Part shown: in pieces, positions 18,901-28,713 of the stretch | How positions within the stretch are numbered: position 1 is the stretch's first letter | Layout: every line of letters begins with the position of its first letter | NCBI GenBank assembly: GCA_009801015.1 | Contig: VHZZ01000569.1 | Location: 2,078 to 33,290, forward strand | Length of the DNA: 31,213 nucleotides | Direction: 5' to 3' | DNA from: Silene noctiflora | Taxonomy: Eukaryota > Streptophyta > Magnoliopsida > Caryophyllales > Caryophyllaceae | Made by a program: the position numbers and the translations under genes | Notes under the pieces: model-generated | The model's input: only the letters and a program-made list of their open reading frames with translations | What the model was told of the DNA's origin: nothing | Database searches by the model: none

Positions 18901-21232
18901 CAAGGTGTGATTTTCTCGTCTTCTTGAAATGCTTCATTTTTTTTCCTGCTAGGCCATGACCTCTCTTTTGCTATTTCTAAAATTTATTGTTATGCACGTA
19001 GAAAAAACATGGAGTCAGAAAGCAGCGTATTGGCGAAGAAACAGCATGGCAGTTGTCACGTTTTTACCCGATGATTGAGGTATGTAGTAACACTATCCAG
19101 TGATGTGGTATCAAGAAGTTAATCTATTATTCTGTGCATTGATTTGAGATTTTAATATTAAACGCACTATGATTGAGGGCTGTAGTATTACTATTAGCCC
19201 TCTGTTAGGGGAAATTGAAGCATTTAATTTTTACAATGATCACTTGGCAAATGGTATCTACTTGTTAAGTATAATGTTTATAAAATAGATCTAGAGTACT
19301 AGTTCTATTAATTTGAATTTTTGTCGAAAGAATTGCTACCACGGAGATTAATCCAAGAGACCAAGACAATAACTAAAAGCATACTCGAGATTCGCTCCTT
19401 GGTTATGGTCATGGCTTCATTTTGGCCATGCAAAATTTTCGGTGGCTTGGCGTCTTTAGGCAGTTTTACATTTGTTGTTTTAATTACTGGAAGATAAACA
19501 TTCTTGGTGGTAGTATAGATCATTGTTGTTCCGCTTGGTGTTCCACAAAATAAACATCCAAAAATAGACGAACTCTAACCACAAACTGATTTAAAACTTT
19601 AGAACTCGCAACTCTCATAAAGAATAAAGAAGACTGCAAATCCCACCAAGCGATGGGAGAAGACTAGAAGAGATGTCTTTAATAGAGAGACGAGAACTAT
19701 TGACCACTGATGAAAAAACTGATATGAGGAACTGGGGTTTGTCGGCTTCCATTTGTAAAACTGGGCTGATCTGAGATTTGATGAATGAATTCTTATTTGA
19801 GCTTGACTGTAACCACATTCTGTAATTTTTTACTCATGACGATCCGTGAGTGGTAAATAAAAGGGTTTTCTATAAGTGGGATGGACCATGGATGTGGCTT
19901 TCTGTCTGGAGACTGGAGAGGTATTGCTATACATCAGGAAGGTTGTACATGATTGTAGCTATCCTACATTTGGCCTTAGCTTTTTTTTGGCAATTTTTTA
20001 TGTTGCTTGCATACTCAAGTCGCCAGTGGTACTAACTGAAATTCCAAGAATCATCCAACTTTATGAGAACCATTGGAAATATGCTCTCGTGGTGGAATTT
20101 TAAGTTTTCATTCCTTTAGAATCGTTGTAACAACACGTCTTATCTTTCAGGAACTTATTGAAAAACTCGTTAAAGGTGCACTTCCAAAGGACGAGTACCC
20201 ATGCTTGAATGACCCAAGTCCGACTTTTCATGGATCTGTACGTTCCACAGCAATACAGTACACTGATACCTCAGCCGCACACTCTAGACGGACTCCAACT
20301 TGGGCTCGAGCTCGAAAATCAGATGACGGTTATTCAAGGTTAGACTTGATCGGGATCATTCCTACTCATGTTCGTTTAAAATAACAGTAGATGTTCTACT
20401 TTATAAATACCCACAATTTGTCAGTTTCTTGTGGTCGAATCCAGTTAACATAGGTCATAGTATGTATTGCTTAATTACCTTTTAAATATTTGTTTTCTCC
20501 AACTAACGTTACTTTTTCTATGCTTAGTGATTCCGTCCTGAGACATACTTCAAGTGATTTCAAGATGGGAAGGCGCATATTCGTGTTTATTATAGGTGGT
20601 GCTACTAGATCTGAGGTAAGCAGCAAATTTCTGTTGGAAACGCGTCAGATCTTCTGTTTTAACTTTTCTTCCCACTAAGTCTTATGTTAAGACAATTTTA
20701 CATTTGAGACCAACCCAAAAATTTATGTATACCTCAATTATATGGCTAATGAGTTGGTCTCACATGTAACCCCCTAATATAATGTCTTGTTTTTCCCTAA
20801 AAAAAAATCCAATATAATGCTGTGTGCGCTAATTCATTTGGTATATATACTGAAATTCTTTGTAGCTACGAGCTTGTCATAAGCTTTCGACCAAGCTGAA
20901 CAGAGAGGTCATTCTGGGTTCCACAAGCATCGACGATCCTCCCCAATTCATCACGGTAATGAAAGTCACCCCTTATATCGAACTATTCTGATTTTAGACA
21001 AAGATACAAAAATTATGCACTAAATAAATTTATACAAATATTAGTTTTTTTTGGTAGAACAAATATTAGTAGGAAAGGAGATTATTTACACTTTTTTTTT
21101 CTCTTTCTAATTTTACTATTCTGCATCTTTTTACGGTTTTACACCTATCTCTAATGATATTGACTGGTTGTTTTGCAGAAACTGAAGCTGCTTTCAATGA
21201 ATGAGCTTTCACTGGATGATCTGGATATATAA
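7991..21232 (+). CDS. KEU: KEULE-clade Sec1/Munc18 SNARE-interacting protein
   Basis: Twenty-one exons join in frame, all with GT-AG introns: 7991-8063, 11515-11573, 12195-12276, 12395-12473, 13500-13550, 13672-13768, 13868-13900, 14037-14162, 14256-14447, 14516-14599, 14705-14803, 14877-14953, 16620-16716, 17427-17552, 17670-17762, 18794-18904, 19002-19079, 20151-20338, 20528-20615, 20866-20955, 21179-21232. The product has 658 residues, against about 666 for Arabidopsis KEULE. Recognisable stretches are SDSDSSSH at the N-terminus, [75 protein letters not shown] and the end [13 protein letters not shown]...LSLDDLDI. Sec1/Munc18 proteins clasp syntaxins. KEULE holds the open form of the syntaxin KNOLLE at the cell plate and also acts in secretion at the plasma membrane and in root hairs. 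The [21 protein letters not shown] and LSLDDL segments favour KEULE over SEC1A/SEC1B, but the sequence is noticeably diverged. Intron 1 is 3451 bp; introns 4, 12, 15 and 17 exceed 1 kb. Confidence 0.95.
8911..8950. repeat. 20-bp tandem repeat, two units
   Basis: AACCAAACATTACGACTACT (8911-8930) is followed directly by a copy with one A-to-G change (8931-8950). It is a small local duplication within KEULE intron 1. Confidence 0.85.
10272..10301 (+). mobile_element. Helitron-like 3' terminus (hairpin plus CTAG)
   Basis: CCCGTGCAA and TTGCACGGG form a perfect 9-bp stem with a 2-base loop (10272-10291). This is followed by TTTAAA, then CTAG (10298-10301) and T. A GC-rich hairpin about 6-12 bases before CTRR, inserted before T, is the hallmark 3' end of Helitrons. 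The element body would extend leftwards through AT-rich sequence. A candidate 5' TC terminus could not be fixed; one possibility is the TCTCTATATTCTAAGG near 9371. No Rep/helicase coding is present. Confidence 0.6.
10559..10862. mobile_element. Harbinger-like MITE in KEULE intron 1
   Basis: The element begins GGATTTGTTTGGATG and ends CATCCAAGCAAGGGAT, flanked by TAA on both sides (10556-10558 and 10863-10865). The interior is purine-rich on the left (GGAAGGGGAGGAGAGGGG) and pyrimidine-rich on the right, as in the related element at 3158-3644. It is non-autonomous. Confidence 0.65.
10990..11235. mobile_element. Diverged, truncated relative of the Harbinger-like MITE
   Basis: Sequence such as AAATCCCTTATTTGAGCGG, GATGATCCATTTTCTCTGC and GGTCTGGAAGGAAAACACC parallels the left half of the element at 3158-3644 (CCCTTATCTGGATAG, GATCCATTTTCTCTCC, ATTTGGAGGGAAAT), in the same order. 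Ends are not preserved, so boundaries are approximate. Similar fragments (GGAGGTAAATGGATTCC, TTCCCTCAAAATTCCTCC) occur at about 10335-10460. Confidence 0.5.
12268..12276 (+). other. Tandem alternative splice donors at the end of KEULE exon 3
   Basis: Two potential donors lie 9 bp apart and in the same phase: GCAG|GTGTAT (exon end 12267) and TCAT|GTGAGA (exon end 12276). The downstream donor restores DAGVSLVEDI, which matches the conserved plant KEULE segment and is taken as the main form. The upstream one would remove three residues in frame. Confidence 0.5.
15350..15370 (+). repeat. G15-T-G5 homopolymer
   Basis: Fifteen consecutive G (15350-15364), then T, then five more G. It lies in KEULE intron 12 on the sense strand and can form G-quadruplexes in DNA or pre-mRNA. 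Confidence 0.9.
15930..15957 (+). repeat. C28 homopolymer
   Basis: Twenty-eight consecutive C lie in the same intron, 565 bp downstream of the G15 run. Such a long C/G homopolymer is rare in plant nuclear DNA. The length may be imprecise because sequencing handles such runs badly. Confidence 0.85.
18000..18496. mobile_element. hAT-like MITE in KEULE intron 15
   Basis: The element starts TAGGGGTGACTGAGCCGAGC and ends GTTATCATCCCTA, so the termini TAGGGGTGA and TAGGGATGA are inverted with one mismatch. The flanks GTCACAAC (17992-17999) and ATCACAGC (18497-18504) match at 6 of 8 bases, and both differences are transitions, as expected for an aged 8-bp duplication. Both ends are full of GAGCC/GCTCG repeats (GAGCCGAGC, CTCGGCTTG), giving strong subterminal pairing. 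The core is AT-rich and non-coding. Confidence 0.8.
19080..20150 (+). other. KEULE intron 17 (1.07 kb), nothing recognised
   Basis: The intron between exons 17 and 18 contains a less AT-rich stretch at about 19320-19520, with a short minus-strand frame that I could not assign to any family. No inverted-repeat termini were found. It is best treated as unannotated intronic sequence. Confidence 0.6.
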
Positions 21233-21763
21233 ATTCAGAGAGTTAAATGTAAAATAAACCTATTGTTTTAATGTACAAGATGAAGTTCCTCGGCGAAGTT
21301 GTCAATATTAATTTACATCCCTGGCTCACATTGTTGCCTCCACTTTCAGATTCTGGTGTAACTAATTTTACTTGTCTTGTAAGCAAAATATCAAAAGGAA
21401 ATATTATCATTGTGGGAGAAAAAAGAAAAAAGTTGTTCCGATTTTTGATTGAAAAATCACCCCAGTTATCTGAAGTTTGTCTCTCCTTCGTCATCCCAAG
21501 TTCCGCCTTTCTAAAATAATCGAAATTCCTTCATTTTAAATTTCCACTTATCGAAGAGGAATTGACACCATTGTTGCGCAACAATATCCAAACGTATAAG
21601 AGGTTTTCCATTGAAAATGACACTAATTCCCTTTCACAAACATTGTCCCTCTTCTTGCCACCCTTGAACTCTCCCCCGCTGGCTTTTACGATTTATTTAG
21701 TTGGTTTATCTCTCCTCACTCAATGTAATTGAGCACCTCCGTCAAAATAGTGGATGTAAGAAA
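21233..21763. other. Convergent 3' region between KEULE and the PPR locus
   Basis: The KEULE stop (TAA, 21230-21232) and the PPR stop on the other strand (21764) are 531 bp apart, so both 3' untranslated regions lie here and could overlap. An AATAAA at 21253-21258 is only 20 bp after the KEULE stop and is probably too close to serve as the sole poly(A) signal. A perfect 16-bp palindrome, ATTGTTGCGCAACAAT, occurs at 21570-21585. No other gene is visible. Confidence 0.6.
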
Positions 21764-23457
21764 TCAAGCCCAACTAAAACCAGGGAGTTTAGCACTTTCT
21801 ACACCCCTCGCATGATTAACATCATCCCACTTCTCATTCGCTGCATAAATATTGGCAAGAAGCGCAGAGTACCCAGTTTTATCAGCTTCTAGATCGCAGC
21901 AATGCTTAGCTGCAATCTCTCCAAGCTCAGCATTGTTGTGTAACCGGCATGCAAGAAGCAAAGCTCCCCAAACTCCGGAATGTGGTGGAATTGGCATGGT
22001 CTTTATAAGCTCATACGCTTCATCTAACCTTCCTGCCTTACCAAGGAGGTCAACCATGATCCCATAATGATCAGCCGATGGCATCAATCCTAATTTCCCC
22101 ATCAAGCTAAAACATAAGTAGCCTTCTTCAACAAGACCAGCATGGTTGTAAGCGGTTAAAACCCCAGTAAATGTGACCAGATTTGGGGAAATCCCGACAG
22201 TAGTCATCTCTTCAAACAGCTTAATAGCATCATGTGGTTTGCCATTTATTCCGCACCCTGATATCATAGCTGTGTAAGCAACTAAATCTCTCTTACCCAA
22301 TGAATGAAACCATTGGTAAGCCTTATCAATATTTCCACACTTCGCATATAAGTCGACTAGTGCAGTCCTCAAGTGGTCATCCACTTCAATCCTGGATCTG
22401 CTAATATACGACTCTATCCAAGACCCAGAATCCAAATCTCCTAATTGAGAACAAGCAGATATAACACAAGCTAATGTCATTTTGTCAGGTTGGGAGATCA
22501 TATTTGCTGTCAGCATCTCGTTGAACAATTTGATTGCCTCCTTTGGTCGGCTATTCTGAGCATAGCAAGCAATCATGGCATTGAACACAAGCACGTCTTT
22601 ATCAGGCATACGAGAAAAAACATCTTGAGCAGAATTAACATCCCCATATTTGGTGTAACCAGAAATCACAGTTATCCAAGAAATGTTGTTTCTCTGAGGC
22701 ATAGAATCAAAAAGTCTTCGAGCCATAGCCATCTTTCCACATTCCACATATCCACTTATCATTGCATTCCAGGAGGCCTTGTTTTTATCAGGCATCTCCT
22801 GGAACAATAACTCTGCCTTTTCCATATCTCCAGATCTCGCATACCCTGAAATCATCGAGTTCCACGATATAATGTCTCTCAATGGCATCTCATCAAACAA
22901 CTGTTTTGCCACTGCCAAATCTCTCAATTTCAGATACCCCGACAAGAGTGAATTCCAAGAAACCACATTCTTCACGGCCATCTCATCAAACACCATTCTT
23001 GCCGCCTTCATATCACCCAATTTAGCATAAAAATCCATAACACGCTTTTTAGAATGTCATATTTGTGGACCTGGGCATGGATGGACAAACCACCAACTCT
23101 ACAAGGCAAACGAGCGCAGGATTTCAAAGAAGACGAGATCGCATATGTGGTTGGAGTAACCCCATGCCTTTGCATTTGAACATAAAGAGCAAGAGTCTCT
23201 TTGAACATCCCATGTCCCGCAAAGGAGCGAATAACACAAGACCATATGGAACAGTCAGAGTATTTCAAATTCAGGAGGACATTTCGGACATAACGAGCAA
23301 CAGTCGGTGTTAAAATGGACCGAGATTCAACAAAATGCCTTAAAAAGTCGATCTCGACATCATTAAGGTAATTAACAACAATCTGAGCATGGACTTGCTT
23401 TGCTTGATTCACTGACAAACACCTTTTTAGTGCAACATTAATCTGGGGAATCAGCAT
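21764..23457 (-). pseudogene. PLS/E-class pentatricopeptide-repeat gene, frameshifted (At4g22760-like)
   Basis: An intronless minus-strand locus encodes tandem PPR motifs in two overlapping frames: 149 residues from the ATG at 23457 (stop at 23008), and 424 residues readable from 23038 to the stop at 21764. The first part includes NQAKQVHAQIV, SIWSCVIRSFAGHGMF and GGLSIHAQVHKY. The second has repeated VSWNSLLSGY, FDEMP and WNAMISGY units typical of P/L/S motifs, then an E-type tail (GVWGALLLACRLHNNAELGE) and no DYW domain. Comparison with the remembered Arabidopsis relative At4g22760 suggests that about 16 bp are missing between VHKY and MDFYAK, which would cause the frameshift. The tail after NEKWDDVNHARG also looks shortened. 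E-class PPR proteins are imported into mitochondria or plastids and specify RNA editing sites. A truncated protein starting at the internal ATG (23038) is conceivable but would lack several N-terminal repeats and a targeting peptide. Confidence 0.85.
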
Positions 23458-23868
23458 TCAGTAAATAGAAACCCTAGAATGTCTCGTATGATTGTTCTCA
23501 ACCACAGAATCCACATTTGGGCATGCTTAAAATACCCAAAAACTTTCCAATTTCAAATCCCAATCTTAATTCAGCAAAAGAAACAGCTGGGCACACTTAA
23601 TTTGCACAAAATTAAGGATTTGGGTTCTAAAACAGAAGGAAAACAAACAAATATAAATGTGAAAATTAGGGTTTGCAATAATGGATACCGAGTTACAGCT
23701 AAAAATCAATTGAAATATAAAATCAATGGAGAATTTGGAAGCCAATTACCTTAAAGAAGATTATTAATTAGGGAATTAGAGATTGCAAAAGGTGTAAACT
23801 TGATGATTCCACGGCAGTGAAACAAAGAAAAAGGCGGGAAATACTGTTAAATTTTTTCGGGTTAGAAA
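22938..23868. repeat. Direct repeat, right copy (matches 1-970)
   Basis: This copy has no N bases and carries the 39-bp unit only once, so it is the cleaner version. It spans the 5' third of the PPR locus and about 410 bp upstream of its ATG. Identity to the left copy ends after GGGTTAGAAA (23868). Confidence 0.95.
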
Positions 23869-25892
23869 GTAGAGAGTATGACGATGGAGTGGGTGAAATT
23901 AGGGTTCGTTCTTTTTCAATTGGATTGGATTATTTGTTGAATATAGGAAAATGAGTTCACAAGAGAAATCAAAAAAAAAAAAAAAATTTATGGGGTACTC
24001 TCAAATTTTTCGATTTTTCTATGTTGTACTCCTACATTAATCCCCGATTTCTATACATTAGTCTATGCGATGATTTTGTTAGTGTCTTTGTTAACTTAAT
24101 TTCTTAATTGACCTTTTAAATCATCTATTTATCATCCCAATTACTCGATAATCTACTCATTTATTTATTAGTTCCCCGAATTATCCATTAACCCGTCAAA
24201 TCGGATACGAATCTAACTAAAAATTCATCAAATCTTTATTATAGTTTATATTTTAATGTTTTTGTTTTTGTTAGATTAAGGATCATAAACTATTTTACAT
24301 CTTATGGCAAAATAATTACCACTTGCATGCTCTTTTATCATGTTTGTAAAATCTTGTTTATTTTTTTCGTTATTGTTTGAATGATAAGTCTCGATAACAT
24401 ACGCTTGTATCGATTAGATACATAAACTCTTGAAGACTTAATACTGATAATTTCACTACATTTATTGTTTGTTTTTTTTTTGTCAATGAAAACACAAAAG
24501 TCTTCACTACATTTATTATTTTTATATTTTTGTTTTGATAAAACATTTATCACAATTACATGAAAATTGAAAGCATGATTTGTGATTTGTTGCTTTGGCT
24601 CGTATATAGAAATGATGATAATATAGTCGTAGGCTAAGACAAATGATAATATAACAACAATTATAGTAGTTGAAAATAGTCGAATTGGCATTTTATGCAC
24701 AAATGTAAATCTTTAAGACTCAAGAGTATATATTGTGCAATTCATAATTATTGTTCTTCATTCACAATTTATTTGTATTTAGCCTAACTAACTAATTTCC
24801 ACGACAAGTTTGATTTATACGCAATTAATTGCTGTTATGTTATCAAAAGTTAACGTGTTAAACAAAACTGTTAATTTGGATATGTTGTGCCAAAATTGAA
24901 AGTTCAAGAGCATATGGTATACAAAGTTAAGAAACTGGGTACCACGTACCAAGTATCTTCCTTCTCTTTTCAACCTTTTTTTTCTTTTTTAACTTTTTCT
25001 CTTATAACTGACTAAAATATCTTATATTTCGTTTTATTTACTTATCTTCCAACACAACCCAATAATATTAGTTTAATCGATTTTGAGAGGGGAAATGAGA
25101 AGGTGGATAGCAACCCTCACGTACAGGTTTTTAGTGTACACATGCATCTGCATGTTTCAATAATGAATAAATCAAGTCAAGTTTTCCAAATAATGTAAAT
25201 TAAATTATCTACAATTCTAAATTGAATTTCTTAGTCATTTGCATCAATGTATCATATTAAAGTTTCTCATTTTTACGGAATACTTAATTTATTTGTTGAT
25301 TAATAGTGATAAAAACTACTCAACAACAATGAAGACTATTTATTGTAAACTATGTTGATACTTGATTGATTTTTGTTAATGGAATATGTTATAGATTGAT
25401 CACGGATGTTAGCTTTGGTTAAAATTTAGCTTAGTTTAACGATGGATACGAAATTACTCAGATACCCCCTAAGAAATAGGTGCAAAATCAAAACCTAATT
25501 TGATATTCCATTCATCACAATCATTTGTTTACATTTGGTTAGATATTTCTCACATAGAATAGAAAAAGTAAACACAGGGACGAAAAACGTATCTCCTCTT
25601 TTGTCTTTAACTTTTTATTCAGATAGTAAGTACCGAGTTCCAATACTACCAAATGACTTCTTATCATTGCCCTTTAAGAATTACGAGTCTAACATTATTT
25701 GTGTATTTACCATCGCTTTCAAAATGATATAAGCAAATGCAATAATCGATCACCTATTCCCACAAAAAAAGGGTGCTCACACCATTATTTATTAGTAAAA
25801 AAGGGTAATGTCTATAATAGTATCAAAAACCTTGATTGGTGTCTAATCTCTAAATCATAATATTTGCATAAGACAGGTTAAGAGGCCATCAT
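23869..25892. other. AT-rich intergenic DNA, no gene or clear element
   Basis: The stretch upstream of the PPR gene is AT-rich, with an A-run at about 23970-23986 and only short stop-rich frames. Phrases such as TTTCTATGTTGTACTCC near 24010 hint at degraded inverted-repeat transposons, but no matching right terminus or target duplication was found. Confidence 0.5.
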
Positions 25893-26327
25893 AATGCAAC
25901 GGTGCCCTTGAGGTTTGATATTTTGCCCAAAATATTCAATTTTTTTATCCGGGAAACTTTAAGAGTCCATAATTCGTGTTTACGATTTCAGAAAGTGATA
26001 ATTTTTTTTTTTCAAATCGGTCATCTTTCCGAGAACTACGATTTCAAAAAAAAAAATTATCGTATTTGGATCATGTGACTAGAAGTTATTGCGTGTCAAA
26101 GTTTTTTTGACCGAACAAAACTTTGAGTGACCACATCTCTTGGTCACGAATTCCAAACTCAACAAATTTTTTTTTCAAGTCATAGTTCCCAGAAAGAGGA
26201 TCAATTTGAAATAAAAATTATCACTTTTTGAACTCGTAAACACGAGTTATGGCCTCTTAAAGTTTTTCGGATAAAAAAATTGGGTATTTCAAGCAAAAAA
26301 ACAAACCTCAAGGGCACCGCGTGCATT
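25893..26327. mobile_element. Foldback (snap-back) MITE, 435 bp
   Basis: The two halves are inverted copies of about 190 bp. The left begins AATGCAACGGTGCCCTTGAG and the right, on the opposite strand, AATGCACGCGGTGCCCTTGA. They then share AATTTTTTTATCCG, AACTTTAAGAG, TCGTGTTTACGA and AAGTGATAATTTTT in order. Almost the whole element is stem, with a short central spacer. No target duplication was identified and no coding capacity is present. Long inverted arms suggest a Mutator-like or foldback origin. Confidence 0.7.
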
Positions 26328-26415
26328 TTCCGTTTTGTTATTTGATCACAATATATGGTGAAAAACGTCATTCTTTTCTCTTATTTAAATCGCCGATCAA
26401 CCAATTACCGATACG

Positions 26416-27652
26416 CAGTGGCGGATTTCCACTGAGGTGCACAGGAGCCCAGGCCCCTCGAGGTTCTCGGTAAATATCAAGGATGTTAATAGTTCACTAA
26501 TTCTCATTTTAAACGGCTCTACATCATCATTTTTATTGTAAAATGTGATCATGTAACGACAAAATGTTGTAATTACTAATTAGTATTTGTTGTTCAATAT
26601 CTTTTTATCAAAAAATGGTCACATTTGATTATAAATTGATCACATATAATCCGTTTGAGACATTCAAACGAAAATGAGCGGCTGTAGGAAGATTTTGTGT
26701 TAATAGTTTAGGAGAAAAATGATTTTTGATTAAAGTATTGGAGTATTGGAGATTTGGACATTTTATGTTGGTAAAAGTTGTACAGTAGAAAGAATGGAAA
26801 GGTTGAAAGTCACGTAACTTGAAAAAAACAGTTAAATAACTATGTTGCTCCATCCATATTCACTAGGGTTGAGCAAAACCGGATATCCGATACGGTTTTA
26901 GAAACCGTATCGGATATCCGGTTTTTTAAATCTCTTTTTTTAGTATCCTTATCCGATACGGTTTTTCCGTATATACGGAAACCGTATATCCGGTTTTTCC
27001 GTATATCCGGAAACCGTATATCCGGTATCCGGTTTTCAGCCTCACTTATGTAATTTAATATTGTTAGTTTTTTTTAGCAACTTAAAAGTATTTTAAAAAG
27101 TTATAAGAGTAAATAACATATAAAGTTAATACTAATAAGGTTTAATCACCAAGATATTGGTTATTTTGTGATTTATGTATATATTTTAATATTTTATTCT
27201 AGAAAAAAGGCAACCGTATCGGATACCGTATATCCGGTTTCATATTTTGCCGATCCTTATCCGATACGGTTTTTAAAGAACCGTATCGGATATCCGGAAA
27301 TTCGTATCGGATATCCGGAAATCCGTATAATTAAATTCGTATAGCGTATCGAATACGTATAATAAAACCGTATCGTATAATTTTGCTCAGCCCTAATATT
27401 CACTACCACCGTGAATTAGTATGCTTTGACTTTTGAGTTTAGTCGGGATTTGAGTCAGGTATAATTACTCTTTCAATTTCTTCCTTTTAAGTTTTAACAA
27501 TGCTGCATTTTAGGATTTGAACCCAAAACTCTTTGTTAAGTTAGAACCCAAGATTTGAACCCAAAACCAAAAACCCAAAACCCTTTGCATGTCAGAATAG
27601 TACTAGTAATTTTGGACTCGGGTTTCGTGAAATTTTCCAAGATCCACCACTA
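26416..27652. mobile_element. Degraded hAT-like element containing a nested MITE
   Basis: The left end CAGTGGCGGATTTCCA and the right end CAAGATCCACCACTA pair as CAGTGGCGGAT against TAGTGGTGGAT, a common plant hAT-type terminus. The 8-bp flanks (CCGATACG and CGGGTAAG) match at only 5 positions, so the insertion is old or the boundary is off. A younger hAT-like MITE sits inside at 26864-27395. The remaining roughly 700 bp is non-coding. Confidence 0.45.
26864..27395. mobile_element. hAT-like MITE with perfect 8-bp target duplication and GATATCC iterons
   Basis: The element begins TAGGGTTGAGCAAAA and ends TTTTGCTCAGCCCTA, an inverted repeat with one mismatch. ATATTCAC flanks both sides exactly (26856-26863 and 27396-27403). 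Both subterminal regions are dense in CGGATATCCG, CCGTATCGGATA and AAACCGTAT motifs in both orientations. The core is AT-rich and non-coding, so this is a non-autonomous element of recent age. Confidence 0.92.
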
Positions 27653-28325
27653 CGGGTAAGCAACACAGGCCCTGTTATCTATGCCAAGTAATTGCATAGT
27701 ATCAACAATATCTTGGATTCTAATATCTAATATAGAGTACTCGGTACTATTCTACCTTTGTCATGGTCAATTGTTATCTATTGGTTGTATTACTCAATTG
27801 TTATCTATTTCTATTTTTGATAAGTTTTACACAATTGGATAAGTGCATATAAAGTCGACAAGTGGATGTGCGAGAGAACTGGCAGAACCCTGTATTTTAT
27901 CATTATTTTTCTCTTCTTTTCATCATTTTCTTCGTCTTTGTGCCAAATTGAATATATAACAAATAACCTGGAGGGATGGAGTATTGTATTGAATTGGGTT
28001 CATGGGAGAACCACTAACTCGATGACAGCCTTGAAAACTCCACCTTACAAAATTTAAATTTTAAAAATTTAATGCTTAAATAACGTATTTCTTAGTCGAG
28101 AAATCATAACCTATTGACGGAAATGGAGTCGAAATACATTTTATTATTTTTCATGCACTTAATAATCATTTCCACGTATCTAACAATTTGCATGCACCTA
28201 ATACTCATTTTCGAGCATCCAAAGCCCGTTTTAGTGTACCATTAAAATTTTGTACATTAAGTATATATTTTGTTAATATATATTGTCAATTAAAATTTTC
28301 CAAGATCCACCACTACTTTATGTAT

Positions 28326-28620
28326 TAGATATTTTCCGGTCTGGACCGGTTTGGATCGGAATGTCCGAAGTTATTGTTATTTGCATTTTTTTCTTTAAAA
28401 TTATATTTTTAATCCGGTCCAACCAGTCCGATTCGGTCCAATGAACTGAAATTTTTGGACCAGAATTTGAAAAAGTGGGCATGTAATGATAAATTCCGGT
28501 CTTAAATCAGAATTTTTTAGGTCCGGTCTCGGACAAGAATTTTTGTAATCAGGTCCAATCCCGGTTCATGATTTTTGCCGATTCCGATTCCGGTCCGATT
28601 TTGGACCGTGCCCAGCCCTA
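28326..28620. mobile_element. hAT-like MITE with GGTCCGG iterons, left end damaged
   Basis: The right end reads GGACCGTGCCCAGCCCTA (to 28620), matching the TAGGGCTGGGCA-type terminus common in plant hAT MITEs. The interior has repeated GGTCTGGACCGG, CCGGTCCAACCAG and ATTCCGGTCC motifs. The left side reads TAGATATTTTCCGGTC, as if bases after TAG were deleted, and no 8-bp duplication matching ACACAGGG was found there. Confidence 0.55.
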
Positions 28621-28713
28621 ACACAGGGTGCCATTTTCTCGACGGTACGTAATGAGAAAATGTGTTGGCATGTATGAAGGTCCAAACTTCACATATTTTT
28701 ATGAAGGTCCCAC

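Noticed and set aside
19308..19523. A 71-residue minus-strand frame in KEULE intron 17
   Set aside because: No family recognised, no neighbouring exon or element ends; kept only as unassigned intronic sequence.
1393..23457. Functional gene cluster or operon-like system
   Set aside because: The three loci act in unrelated processes, are separated by kilobases of transposon-rich DNA, and have mixed orientations.
23978..24960. Possible third long-TIR element between TTTATGGGGTACTCTC and the GGTACCACGTACC region
   Set aside because: The two ends do not pair convincingly and no 9-bp duplication was found.
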